Positions 34,759 to 43,819 of a stretch of 64,000 bases of DNA are shown piece after piece (position 1 is the first letter of the stretch; each line of letters starts with the position of its first letter). Origin of the DNA: an uncultured Steroidobacter sp. (GTDB taxonomy: Bacteria; Pseudomonadota; Gammaproteobacteria; Steroidobacterales; Steroidobacteraceae); NCBI GenBank assembly GCA_938008435.1, contig CALLKK010000002.1:12928-76927 (forward strand), given 5' to 3'. The notes under the pieces were generated by a model. That model was not told the origin of the DNA, made no database searches, and saw nothing but the letters and a program-made list of their open reading frames with translations. Both the position numbers and the translations under genes were made by a program.

Positions 34759-35892
34759 CTATTGGGGGACTAGACGTTCATACAGGCGAGAATAGGCTTC
34801 GAACATTTGCTCACTCGAGTACTCGCGACGCAAGCGCTCCCATGCATTATCGGCCAGGCGTCTTCCCAAGTCCGGCTGCCGCACCAGACGTTCGATCGCC
34901 TGTGCGAGTACCTGCGGGTTGCTCTTGGGTACCACAATGCCTGTCTCGCCATCCACGATGAGCTTCGGTACGTCACCCACCGCGGTCACGATCGCCGGCA
35001 CCTTCGACGCCACCGCTTCCAATAAGCTCATCGGCATCCCCTCATCCAGCGAAGGAAGAACGAAGATATCTGCCTCCGCCAACACGCTTCTGACGTCCTG
35101 TCGAAAGCCAAGCAACCGCACGCGGTCAGTTACACCGGCGCGTTCGATCTGCCGCTCGAGAACCGCTCTCAGCTCACCGTCTCCCACGATGTCCACTTGA
35201 ACACAACCAATCGATGGATCCATCAACGACGCTGCAGCAACAAGATCACATTGCGCCTTCTGCTCCGACAATCTGGCCACGTTAAGCACGCGAATCGGCT
35301 CGCCTGGACGACGAACCCGCGTACACATCGAATAGTCCGAGAGAGCGATACCGTTCCTAATCAAGCTGATGCGATCTTGCGCCACCTCGTGATCAAGCAG
35401 AATCCGCTGAATGTCCTCGGACACGGCCGCGATCGCAGGATAGTGCCGATACAGGCGCTTTTCGATCCGCATCATGATTCGCATTTTCCACGGCGCATTT
35501 GCATCCACGAACCACAGGTGACATGTTGCAAAGATCTCTATACCCGATAAACGACGCAGGAAGTACGCGTATACCGCCGGTTTGTATCCGTGCACGTGAA
35601 TTAGATCGATCTGCAGACGCTGCAGCTCTCGCGCCGCTCTTGGAAGCTCAAACAGAACCCGAGCGTTCGCGATTCTGATTCGATGCGCCTCAATCCCGTA
35701 ATCGCGAGCGACCTCGACCAGATCAACTCTTTCGTCATCCCTCTGAACGATGCATCCGATCACAGGTTCAAAGTCACCCTTGACCAGCATTTCCCTTGAC
35801 AGGTTAAGAATTACGCGTTCCGCACCGTAGATGCCACCTGACTCGATCAGATGAAGAACCCTGCGCCTCGCCCCCGTCGTGCCCATCCCCAC
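34759..35892 (-). CDS. Family 4 glycosyltransferase
   Basis: 377-residue GT-B enzyme: VLHLIESGGIYGAERVILNL near the N-terminus, VLNVARLSEQKAQCDLVAAA, IVGDGELRAVLERQIE and the donor motif LPSLDEGMPMSLLEAVASKVP. The GTG start at 35892 overlaps the stop codon of the preceding membrane transferase gene as TAGTG. ATG 35886 two codons later is an equal alternative, with AAGGA upstream of both. It ends the four-gene minus-strand run that starts with the GtrB-like gene. Confidence 0.87.
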   Translation of the reverse strand: MGMGTTGARRRVLHLIESGGIYGAERVILNLSREMLVKGDFEPVIGCIVQRDDERVDLVEVARDYGIEAHRIRIANARVLFELPRAARELQRLQIDLIHVHGYKPAVYAYFLRRLSGIEIFATCHLWFVDANAPWKMRIMMRIEKRLYRHYPAIAAVSEDIQRILLDHEVAQDRISLIRNGIALSDYSMCTRVRRPGEPIRVLNVARLSEQKAQCDLVAAASLMDPSIGCVQVDIVGDGELRAVLERQIERAGVTDRVRLLGFRQDVRSVLAEADIFVLPSLDEGMPMSLLEAVASKVPAIVTAVGDVPKLIVDGETGIVVPKSNPQVLAQAIERLVRQPDLGRRLADNAWERLRREYSSEQMFEAYSRLYERLVPQ

Positions 35893-37547
35893 TATTTCCT
35901 TGCGTAAATCTTGTACTTCAAGCCGTAGTCTCCGCCGCCGGCACCAGTCTTCTTGCCGCTCAACTCGAAATGCGCATCCAGCAAGTTCCTCACCGCTGGT
36001 GCTTCGTCCATGTTGAAATCGTCCTGGACGAGAATGAACTTGATGTCGTCCCAGCCGACGACGCTGCCGAACGTTTCAGGCGGCGTCGTATAAACGTCAT
36101 AGAACTCAAAGCCCGATTCGAAACGATTCTCGAGCATATCGAACAGCACAAGGGTCGTTCGCTCTTCCCAGTTCTTGACATGTCGTTCTGTGAAGGTCAG
36201 GCCCTCGCGCCGGTCACTCTCCAGCAAGCGCTCCACGACGGCACGTGTTCGCTCGATGCAGCGCGTGTTCTTCGGCAGAGTTATCGCGTCAAAACCCAGT
36301 ACATAAATGGCGTGGTCTGACGCGTTCTCTGAGACCCACTCAACCAGTTCTGTATACGGTGCAGCACGAAGGAACAACACCTGTCGTATCGACTGCGCTC
36401 CCAACACAGCCAGCAGCAACCCTGCTGCAACGATTGTCCAACTACGGTTACGCACGCTGCTTAGCGCGTACGCCGCCATTACATAGAACACAGGCAGTGC
36501 CGGCAGCATCCAATACGCGCGCATTTGCCGGATCAGGCTGAACAGCAAGAGCCAGCCCACGGCTACTACGGCTATCGTCTTTATCTTCGACGATGCCAAT
36601 GCGCGGTCACGAAACCCGACCCAGCATCCGGCGACGATGACTGGTACCGCTATCCACCCCGTGCCGCGCAGGATCGTGATAAATTGATCGCCCCATTCGA
36701 GCCACGGCGAAATATCGTCCTTGTAGTTCGCCATGCGAAGCTTGAGATACAAGAGCGGATCGAACAGTGGAGAGCCCGCAGAGACACAAAAGAGAAAGAA
36801 CGACACCCCAGCGAGGAGAACGAAGCGCCCGAATCCTTCTCGCAATCCGTGTACCCGAAGCAGATCAATGGCAAGAAATATCGCAAGAAACGCACCATGT
36901 AGCTTCTGTCCAGCGGCCACCCCTAACAGAACCGCACTGACCATCAGCCATCCGTAATGCCGACCAGCCTCTGAGCGCAAATAAGAAAGCAAACCCGCGG
37001 CGCAATAGAACGACAGAAATGAATCAGGCCGCGCCACGATGCCCGACCATATTACGTTGTAAGACAACGCATACATCGCCACCACGACGACCGACGCCCA
37101 ACCGGACCATCGATGTTCTAGAACCTGCCGCGCTATACGATAAACAAACCAGAGCGTGATGAGATCGACCGCCAACGTGATCCAGCGATATGCGAGCACG
37201 TAAGCACCAGGATCCCCGTAGAAATCTCGGTAGGCATCCGCCACAACGTTGAGGCCGATCCCGGTGTCCACCAAGCCCAACGCGACCTTGGTAAGATAGA
37301 CGACGATGCACACGAGACCATACACCCAGCTCTCGATGTACATCCGCTGCGGCGGCGCATGGCCGAACCACACTAGAAACCCTCCCTCGAAAGCCGTATC
37401 GTCGTCTACTGTGATGTGCGGCGCCCCTGACCCGATCACCAGACAGCGCAGCACTATCGTCACTGCGAACACGACCAACAGAGCAAGACTGGTTGGACTG
37501 AGCGCTGCCCGACTCATCCGCACAGAGATTGCTTTCATCCTCGCCAC
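35892..37547 (-). CDS. Membrane glycosyltransferase, ArnT/PMT-like (GT39/GT83 type)
   Basis: 551-residue polytopic protein with about ten hydrophobic helices. The first luminal loop after TM1 has DDDTAFEGGFLVWFG, an acidic motif expected for GT-C enzymes that use polyprenyl-phosphate sugars. Segments such as VVVVAMYALSYNVIWSGIVARPDSFLSFYC and YRIARQVL fit the glycosyltransferase-39 family. The periplasmic C-terminal domain is soluble. The GTG start lies 1 bp after the gtrA-like stop codon; ATG 37538 is possible. With its two upstream neighbours it forms a GtrA-GtrB-Gtr cassette. Confidence 0.78.
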   Translation of the reverse strand: MARMKAISVRMSRAALSPTSLALLVVFAVTIVLRCLVIGSGAPHITVDDDTAFEGGFLVWFGHAPPQRMYIESWVYGLVCIVVYLTKVALGLVDTGIGLNVVADAYRDFYGDPGAYVLAYRWITLAVDLITLWFVYRIARQVLEHRWSGWASVVVVAMYALSYNVIWSGIVARPDSFLSFYCAAGLLSYLRSEAGRHYGWLMVSAVLLGVAAGQKLHGAFLAIFLAIDLLRVHGLREGFGRFVLLAGVSFFLFCVSAGSPLFDPLLYLKLRMANYKDDISPWLEWGDQFITILRGTGWIAVPVIVAGCWVGFRDRALASSKIKTIAVVAVGWLLLFSLIRQMRAYWMLPALPVFYVMAAYALSSVRNRSWTIVAAGLLLAVLGAQSIRQVLFLRAAPYTELVEWVSENASDHAIYVLGFDAITLPKNTRCIERTRAVVERLLESDRREGLTFTERHVKNWEERTTLVLFDMLENRFESGFEFYDVYTTPPETFGSVVGWDDIKFILVQDDFNMDEAPAVRNLLDAHFELSGKKTGAGGGDYGLKYKIYARK

Positions 37548-37548
37548 C

Positions 37549-37950
37549 CTATCTCTTGCGTGCCCGAGTGTCGCCCGTAAACACCCAGCATCTGTTGCCA
37601 GTGAAGTTTGTTGCGAGCGAGAACGCGATCGCTACGCCTTGTGCCAGTTCGGGACTCATACCCATTCCGCGAGTCAGCAACGCCAACACCGCCAGATTCA
37701 CCCCAAGAGAGAGCACATTTACCGCCAAAAACCGTAAGAACTCGCTTCGTCTCGCGCGACCTTGCACTCGAAACGTAAACCGCCTGTTCAGTACGTAGCT
37801 ATTGAGCAGGCCGACCGCGTAACCGCTCGCAGAAGCGACAAGCAGAGGAACTCCGAAGATTCGAAACAACAGGACGAACGTACAGAAATGCAGAGCGGTG
37901 TTGACAATGCCAACGAGCAAAAAAAGCACGAACTGCGCCGCCGCCCTCAT
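37549..37950 (-). CDS. GtrA-family membrane protein
   Basis: 133 residues, four predicted transmembrane helices (FVLFLLVGIVNTALHFCTFVLLF; FLAVNVLSLGVNLAVLALLT; ELAQGVAIAFSLATNFTGNRCWVF), the size and pattern of the GtrA/DPMS family that flips or supports polyprenyl-phosphate-linked sugars. The conserved RRFTFR segment between helices 2 and 3 is present. Its ATG overlaps the stop codon of the GtrB-like gene (ATGA). Confidence 0.85.
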   Translation of the reverse strand: MRAAAQFVLFLLVGIVNTALHFCTFVLLFRIFGVPLLVASASGYAVGLLNSYVLNRRFTFRVQGRARRSEFLRFLAVNVLSLGVNLAVLALLTRGMGMSPELAQGVAIAFSLATNFTGNRCWVFTGDTRARKR

Positions 37951-38951
37951 TGATCGAAGTTCACCTCGTCCTGAACGACATATAAAGGTCGACGCTTCAC
38001 TTCTTCGTAGATGCGCCCCACGTACTCACCGAGAATACCGACGCAGATAAGCTGGACCCCTCCGACGAAGAGCACGGCCGAGAATGTCGATGCCCATCCG
38101 GGAATGACGGTCTCCGGAAAGAACACTCTTTGAACGAGTCCGTACACCATGGCGACGAAGCTCACGCCGGCGCAGAGCAACCCGAACGCCGATGCTATCT
38201 TTAGCGGTATCTGCGAAAACGAAAGCACGCCGTCAATGGCGAACTTAAGCATCTTCTTAAACGGATACTTCGTCTCGCCTGCGTACCGTTCCTCCCTTAC
38301 GAACTGAACTTCTCCCTGCTTGAATCCCAACCAGCTCACCATACCACGCACGAAGCGCGCTTGTTCACGCATCTTGCGGAGTTCCTTGAGCACACGCATG
38401 TCGATCAGACGAAAGTCCCCCGTGTCGACGGGAATCTGAACGGCGGTCATGCGCCGTAACAGACGGTAGAAGATCTTCGCGGTTGTCTTCTTGAACCAAG
38501 TCTCGCCCTTACGATGAGTGCGGACCCCGTAAACGACATGATAGCCCTGCCGCCATTTCTCGAGCATTTCAGCAATGACTTCTGGCGGATCCTGCAGATC
38601 GGCATCGATAACCACGATAGCCAGCCCGCGACAGCGATCCATGCCTGCGGTAATGGCGATCTGATGACCGAAGTTGCGGGAGAAGTTGATCAGCTTGACT
38701 CTTCGATCAGTCCTGCAGATCTCCTGCGCGAGTTCCAGCGTGCGATCACGACTTCCGTCGTTAACAAGAATAATCTCGTAAGACGACACGCATCGCTCAA
38801 GGGCCGCTGTGAGGCGCTCGTACATCGCTCGGATAACAAGCTCCTCGTTATAGAGCGGTACCACCACGCTCAATGTGACGGAAGAAGGAACGTGCTCGTC
38901 TTGGTGCGTAGCCGGCTTCGTTACGACCACCTGTTCAGTTAGTTCTTTCAT
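37947..38951 (-). CDS. Polyprenyl-phosphate glycosyltransferase, GtrB/DPM1-like
   Basis: 334 residues. An N-terminal GT2 domain (LSVVVPLYNEELVIRAMYER, SYEIILVNDGSRDRT, NFSRNFGHQIAITAGMD, VIDADLQDPPEVI) is followed by two C-terminal transmembrane helices (IASAFGLLCAGVSFVAMVYG and FSAVLFVGGVQLICVGILG), as in GtrB. It makes polyprenyl-phosphate hexose on the cytoplasmic side. With the GtrA-like protein and the membrane transferase downstream, it would let a sugar be added to the glycan in the periplasm. It starts the four-gene minus-strand unit at 34.8-39 kb. Confidence 0.88.
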   Translation of the reverse strand: MKELTEQVVVTKPATHQDEHVPSSVTLSVVVPLYNEELVIRAMYERLTAALERCVSSYEIILVNDGSRDRTLELAQEICRTDRRVKLINFSRNFGHQIAITAGMDRCRGLAIVVIDADLQDPPEVIAEMLEKWRQGYHVVYGVRTHRKGETWFKKTTAKIFYRLLRRMTAVQIPVDTGDFRLIDMRVLKELRKMREQARFVRGMVSWLGFKQGEVQFVREERYAGETKYPFKKMLKFAIDGVLSFSQIPLKIASAFGLLCAGVSFVAMVYGLVQRVFFPETVIPGWASTFSAVLFVGGVQLICVGILGEYVGRIYEEVKRRPLYVVQDEVNFDQ

Positions 38952-39240
38952 TCTCGGTCTCTGGGATTTCTAGTTCGCGCTTACCGCAGAGCACTTGTCC
39001 GCCGCCAGTCTGCAAGGCTTAGACAGCTCGAATAAACGCGACCAACGCACTAGGCGCTAATTGATACAGCCCTGACTCGCTCCGCGCGCTAGCATTAAAC
39101 GGCCGATGGCAAGTGCTCTATACTAGGGGCCGTCCGCGCAGAAGACCCGTAACGCGATCACATATTAGTAAAATACTAGCGTTTTCAATGGCTTGCGCTG
39201 AGATCGCGCGCCCTTCCGCATCTGAAATAGCCCTGTGTCC
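38952..39240. promoter_or_regulatory. Divergent spacer with candidate promoter for the O-antigen ligase-like gene
   Basis: AT-richer than the flanks. TATACT at 39119-39124 is a good -10 hexamer on the plus strand, with TTAAAC at 39095-39100 (18-bp spacer) as a weak -35. Nothing clear is visible for the minus-strand GtrB-like gene. Confidence 0.35.
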
Positions 39241-40674
39241 ATGCCCGCCAGCACACCGCCGCCATACCCCACGTTGAGACTCCCGCAGATCGCAGTCTTC
39301 AACCTCCTGATCTTCGCATGGTGGCTTGAAGTCGGATTGCGCGTTTCGCTTCTGGCCGCCATTCGCTTTGAGTTTCTTTTGGCGGCTACCTGCATTGTGA
39401 TGGCCGTGTTACACGCACAGGCCACACCGCGACCCCGAATCCGCCCAAAGGCTGAAAGCAACTCTGACATCATCAAGTGCAGCGTCGTTTTTGTCATCGT
39501 GCTGGCGCTTAGCCTCCCTTTTGCCCTCAATTTTCAGATTGCGTGGAATTCATTCTTCAACCGGGTAGTTAAGCTCGCGATTATCGGCCTGCTGCTACCT
39601 CAGTTCGTCGTTTCACCCTTTACGCTGCGTATTTATCTATTTACCACCCTTCTGGCCTTCCTGAAGATTGGCCAGGAGGCCTTTCTCGGCAAGGTGACCG
39701 GTAGCATGGTGTGGTACAACCAAGGCGTGCCACGACTACACGGCGAACCCGGCACCATGTTCGGACATCCGAACTCATTGTCGGGTAAGACAGTCAGCTT
39801 ATTGCCGTGGATGTGGTACATCTACCCGACGGTCCAGCGTCACTGGGTCAAGCTGCTACTAATTCTTCAGCTTGTATTTTCAATCAACATCATCATCTTC
39901 ACTGGCTCACGCACAGGCTATCTGACTGTAATAGCAGTTGCTTTGCTCACAATTGCTCTGGCAAAGAAGTATCGCGGACGCCTCCTGATTGCATTCGTCG
40001 CTGCAGCCATTGCCACGGTCATATTCGTTCCGCAAGAGTATAAAGACCGGTTCACGTCCGCATTCACGGGTGTGGAGGCAGAGGGCAAATCTGCCGATAC
40101 GCGTAAAGCTCTCTTCTTCGACTCCCTACAAGCATTCGCGGACAACCCCATTGGGGTTGGAATTAGCTGTTTTCCGCTGTATCAAGCAATTCACAAGCGG
40201 AATGCACAGGATACGCATAACCTCTACACTCAGCTTCTTGCCGAAACTGGCCTTCAAGGCTTTCTCTGCTTCCTTGCTCTCCTATATGTGGTGCTCCGAA
40301 AGGCATTTCGCTGCCGCAAGGTCTTCATGAGTCTCATAGGGAAACTGGAACAGAGTGCCCCATCCAATCCTTCCGACGAAGCGATCAATAGCGAACTACG
40401 AGACGTGCGCCTGCTACTGGCGACCACAAACGCGCTGATCGTTTTCACGTTCACGCGACTCGCACTCGGCGTATTCGGCCACGATCTGCTCGAGATCTAC
40501 TGGTGGCTTGCCGCAGGAACGGCAATGGCTTTACACAACATGAGGCTCGTTGCAGAACGTCGGTGCGAAGTGCTACTTCAAAAAAATGCCAGCGGCGCCG
40601 ATTTGGCGCTTTCCCACACCGTCCGGCATGAGAGGTACAAGTCCCCGCGATACCCACTGCAGCGCAAACTGTGA
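39241..40674 (+). CDS. O-antigen ligase / Wzy-like polymerase membrane protein
   Basis: 477 residues from ATG 39241 (a GTG two codons upstream is possible). It has about ten transmembrane helices and a large periplasmic loop with the Wzy_C-type sequence FTGSRTGYLTVIAVALLTIALA followed by HPNSLSG and NPIGVGISCFPLYQAIHKRNAQDTHNLYTQLLAETGLQG. The last is the typical H-N-xx-L-x2-L-x-E-x-G signature of WaaL/Wzy ligases and polymerases. In an XrtA-type EPS locus it would polymerise repeat units in the periplasm. It lies 79 bp upstream of a GT2 gene on the same strand. Confidence 0.85.
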   Translation: MPASTPPPYPTLRLPQIAVFNLLIFAWWLEVGLRVSLLAAIRFEFLLAATCIVMAVLHAQATPRPRIRPKAESNSDIIKCSVVFVIVLALSLPFALNFQIAWNSFFNRVVKLAIIGLLLPQFVVSPFTLRIYLFTTLLAFLKIGQEAFLGKVTGSMVWYNQGVPRLHGEPGTMFGHPNSLSGKTVSLLPWMWYIYPTVQRHWVKLLLILQLVFSINIIIFTGSRTGYLTVIAVALLTIALAKKYRGRLLIAFVAAAIATVIFVPQEYKDRFTSAFTGVEAEGKSADTRKALFFDSLQAFADNPIGVGISCFPLYQAIHKRNAQDTHNLYTQLLAETGLQGFLCFLALLYVVLRKAFRCRKVFMSLIGKLEQSAPSNPSDEAINSELRDVRLLLATTNALIVFTFTRLALGVFGHDLLEIYWWLAAGTAMALHNMRLVAERRCEVLLQKNASGADLALSHTVRHERYKSPRYPLQRKL

Positions 40675-40753
40675 TCCGTCGACAACCTCCTCGCAGCCGC
40701 TCCGCTATTATTTGAAAGCTCTTTGCAGGAAAGGACCTTCGAGCGCTCTTCAC

Positions 40754-41659
40754 ATGACCAGCCCCCTCGTTAGCGTCGTCATTGCGACTTACAACTCCGG
40801 GCACTATCTTTCTCAGGCCATCGAGTCGGTACTCCAACAGACCGTTAATGACCTTGAGGTCATCGTGATCGACGATGGATCGACGGACGGTACCCGGAAC
40901 CTGGTTGCGAGCATCGACGACCCTCGACTGCGTTACGTCTGGCAGGCCAATGCCGGCCAGACGGTCGCCAAGAATCATGGCGCTCGTCTTGCGCGCGGTG
41001 AGTTTGTTGCGTTCTGCGACGGCGACGATTTCTGGTACGAGAACAAGCTCGAGCTTCAGCTACCCTTGTTCTCGAAATCTCCTTCCGTAGCGGTGGTCTA
41101 TAGCCCCGCGGATACGATCGACGAACACGGTCACCCTCTAGGCGACACGTTGTTCACGCCACATCGCGGCACAGTCACCCATGCGCTTTTCATGAGAAAC
41201 TTCGTTCCATTCGGGACCGCTGTTGTTCGCCGACGCTGCCTCGAGGAAGTCGGAGGCTTCGACGAATCACTGCGAATGGGCATCGACTGGGATCTCTGGC
41301 TCAGAATCAGCGTACGGCACCAGTTCGACTACGTGGAGCAGTCCACTTATGCGTACCGCATTTGGCAGGGACAGATGTCCAAGAATTGGCGCGGTCGCTA
41401 TTCGTCTGCCTTCCGGATCATGAACAAGTTCGTGGACGAGCATCCAAACGCCATCCCTTCGCGCCTTCGGCGCCATGCCTTTGCTGATACCTTCGCCAAT
41501 CGCGCACGAGCCCGCCAGCAAGAGCAACGTTGGGCCGCTATAGGAGATGCAATGAGAGCTCTGGTACTGCACCCGACGCGCTCCTACATCTGGAAGACGT
41601 TAGGACGCGTCGTCGTGGACAGCGTGACTGCAAACTCTTCCGATTCTCGCACCAACTAG
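40754..41659 (+). CDS. Family 2 glycosyltransferase
   Basis: 301 residues from ATG 40754, which gives the usual VSVVIATYNSGHYLSQAIES start; an open upstream extension overlapping the ligase gene is not protein-like. Motifs: LEVIVIDDGSTDGT, the DxD-type FCDGDDFWYENKLELQ, and GGFDESLRMGIDWDLWLRI. It is probably co-transcribed with the polymerase gene and converges on the FkbM gene with 78 bp between stop codons. Confidence 0.87.
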   Translation: MTSPLVSVVIATYNSGHYLSQAIESVLQQTVNDLEVIVIDDGSTDGTRNLVASIDDPRLRYVWQANAGQTVAKNHGARLARGEFVAFCDGDDFWYENKLELQLPLFSKSPSVAVVYSPADTIDEHGHPLGDTLFTPHRGTVTHALFMRNFVPFGTAVVRRRCLEEVGGFDESLRMGIDWDLWLRISVRHQFDYVEQSTYAYRIWQGQMSKNWRGRYSSAFRIMNKFVDEHPNAIPSRLRRHAFADTFANRARARQQEQRWAAIGDAMRALVLHPTRSYIWKTLGRVVVDSVTANSSDSRTN

Positions 41660-41737
41660 CTCTAGCACTCCGCGACCTAGCACACACCAAACCTCTTCGG
41701 AGGACGAACGCTAGCGACTCGGGGAGCCTTTCAACGA

Positions 41738-42604
41738 CTAAGAGAATGTCCGCTTCGCATGCACGTCGTGCCAGATGGTAAGCTCTGACACGTGGTGTCC
41801 GGTTGCACCTCCGACGAATGCTGCCCAGTCTGCCCGAGCGTCTTCGGTGGCTTTCCATGCACCATCCGTCTCTTCGCCGAAAGGACCGGAGCTTCCTTCC
41901 GGGAACAGCCAGCCGTCTGAACCGAGCACGCCCGAAGTACGCACCTGCCCGCCAGAAGCCGATGAAGCTTTCGACTTCAAGTTCGACAGAACAAAACCGA
42001 CTCCAGGCAGTGCTTTTATCTTGCCCTTGATCTTCGTCTTGAGAGACGGAGGCGTCACGACCAGCTGTTTTTGTGTAGTTTGATCGATAATCTTGCACTG
42101 GCCATAGTTCAGTTTAGCGAGGCGAGTAAATACCTGATCCGCGAGCTCGTGCTGCCTTGGCAACTCAAGGGAAATATAACTTGGTCCGATGTCCGGCCTA
42201 ATGTCCTGCAGACAGAAGTGTTCTTCCCCGTGCAAGCTCATCTTAAGGTAGTAAGGCACGCCGTACTTGGCAAAGAAATCGCGCAACGGCCAACACTCTA
42301 CATCGACAGGATGCGCCTTCCGCCCCAGCCGTGTCGCAACTTCGCGATCGAACGAATTCCAGAGTCGATGTCCTTCGCAGATCCAAAACTGCGCAACTTT
42401 CCGTTCGGGCGCTAGAGCGACGTTGACTAGCTCAAGCCTTCCGCTTGCCACTTCCTTCGCGAAACGCTGTTTGAGCTCTGGAATCAAAGACGGATCGGCT
42501 TCGATACCCACCACGCGATAGCCTTTCGCGAGATAGTAGGCCGTGTCGTCTCCATTGTTCACGCCAACGTCGTAAATGAGATCCGAACGCACCTGCTCGT
42601 CCAC
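41738..42604 (-). CDS. FkbM-family methyltransferase
   Basis: 288 residues; the N-terminal half is an S-adenosylmethionine-dependent FkbM-type Rossmann domain (LIYDVGVNNGDDTAYYL, VVGIEADPSLIPELKQRF, LVNVALAPE, YLKMSLHGEE). It would O-methylate a sugar hydroxyl. The C-terminal 90 residues are Gly/Ser-rich and lack a known domain. The start is a GTG with a strong GGGAGG 5-6 bases upstream. It is the last gene of the EPS core operon, 45 bp after the GT2 gene. Confidence 0.83.
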   Translation of the reverse strand: MDEQVRSDLIYDVGVNNGDDTAYYLAKGYRVVGIEADPSLIPELKQRFAKEVASGRLELVNVALAPERKVAQFWICEGHRLWNSFDREVATRLGRKAHPVDVECWPLRDFFAKYGVPYYLKMSLHGEEHFCLQDIRPDIGPSYISLELPRQHELADQVFTRLAKLNYGQCKIIDQTTQKQLVVTPPSLKTKIKGKIKALPGVGFVLSNLKSKASSASGGQVRTSGVLGSDGWLFPEGSSGPFGEETDGAWKATEDARADWAAFVGGATGHHVSELTIWHDVHAKRTFS

Positions 42605-42649
42605 TCTTACCTCCCACCAACGCCCACGAACATCGTTACCACTGATCCA

Positions 42650-43819
42650 TCAGCCAACCCGAGGCTGCCATAGCACCTGCTTCTCGCCGCGAACGAAGCG
42701 CAAGAATGCAACGGCGGACGCGACATTCAGCAGCGCGAAGTAGTAACAGTAGCGACTGAGCGCAAATCTGCCTGCACGATTGACCCCCGAAAGCTCAAGC
42801 ACGCACAGCGCCGCGAAAATAAGCTGCGATACCACCCCGGCGACGTAGATCGTCCCACGGGCCACAAGCCACCAGTTCAAGACGACCGCCAGCAAAAGCG
42901 GCATGAAGCTCAAGTACCGAAGCAGCTTGTGGGACCAGAGCTGCCATGCGAACAGCGGGTGCCTGAGAGGATTCAGAAGGCTCTTGTTGTCTCGTAACGC
43001 CCACAACGCACGCAGCGCAACGCGTACGCGCATCCGAAACTCGGATGACTGGGTAGTGAGCGTCTCCTCGGTCAGGAGTGCTTCCGGCTCATAGACCACG
43101 CGGTAACCACGAGCAACCACCCGCAACGGAAGCACAAAATCCGGCAATTGGTCGGCTCTCATCGGCTCGTAAAGCGACCGTCGGACAGCGTCGACACCGC
43201 CATCCACACCCACAATCGACCCCAGCTTAGTCTCCGCCGAGCGAAGAGCATTCTCGTACCGCATGAATGCGCTGCAGCCATCGCCGACGAGGGACCCGTC
43301 GGGATTGACATACACCATCTTGCCGGTCACGTACCCCACGCTCGAGTCTGCGAAGTTCTTGACCAACTGGCGCACGGTATCGGGCTTGTAGATCGAGTTT
43401 GCGTCCGCAAAGACGATGATGTCGCCCGAAGCTAACGGAACAGCCAGATTCAACGCGCTTGTTTTGCCTTGCCTTGGCACCTGACGCAGCAGCCTTACAC
43501 GAGGATCGCTGCGCGCGATTCGCTCCACGATCTCGTCCGTACCGTCGGACGACTCGTCTGAAACGACGATCATCTCGAGCTGATCGGACGGATAATCCTG
43601 TGCTAGCTTGTTGAGAACGGATGCTTCGATGTGTGCCGCCTCATTATAAGCGGCGGTGATGATGGTGACCTTCGGCACGAAGTTCTCGTCGTGCCGCACG
43701 GGACGCGCACAAAGACTGCCCGCAAGCCGCACTACGAGAGGGTAGACGACGTACGGATAGGCACCGACAAATAAAAGAATAAAGAAAGCCGCCTCTAGCA
43801 TGGCACGAGATAGTGCCAC
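42650..43819 (-). CDS. Membrane-anchored family 2 glycosyltransferase
   Basis: 389 residues. One N-terminal transmembrane helix (FFILLFVGAYPYVVYPLVV), a GT2 domain (KVTIITAAYNEAAHIEASVL, EMIVVSDESSDGTDEIV, IIVFADANSIYKPDTV) and two to four C-terminal helices, the arrangement of processive or EPS-chain transferases in XrtA loci. The GTG start at 43819 overlaps the stop codon of the upstream deacetylase gene as TAGTG; ATG 43801 is a possible alternative. Confidence 0.85.
   Translation of the reverse strand: MALSRAMLEAAFFILLFVGAYPYVVYPLVVRLAGSLCARPVRHDENFVPKVTIITAAYNEAAHIEASVLNKLAQDYPSDQLEMIVVSDESSDGTDEIVERIARSDPRVRLLRQVPRQGKTSALNLAVPLASGDIIVFADANSIYKPDTVRQLVKNFADSSVGYVTGKMVYVNPDGSLVGDGCSAFMRYENALRSAETKLGSIVGVDGGVDAVRRSLYEPMRADQLPDFVLPLRVVARGYRVVYEPEALLTEETLTTQSSEFRMRVRVALRALWALRDNKSLLNPLRHPLFAWQLWSHKLLRYLSFMPLLLAVVLNWWLVARGTIYVAGVVSQLIFAALCVLELSGVNRAGRFALSRYCYYFALLNVASAVAFLRFVRGEKQVLWQPRVG

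Noticed and set aside
41693..41704. CCTC-TTCG-GAGG mini-hairpin between the convergent GT2 and FkbM genes
   Set aside because: A four-bp stem is too short to call a terminator, though the TTCG loop is stabilising.
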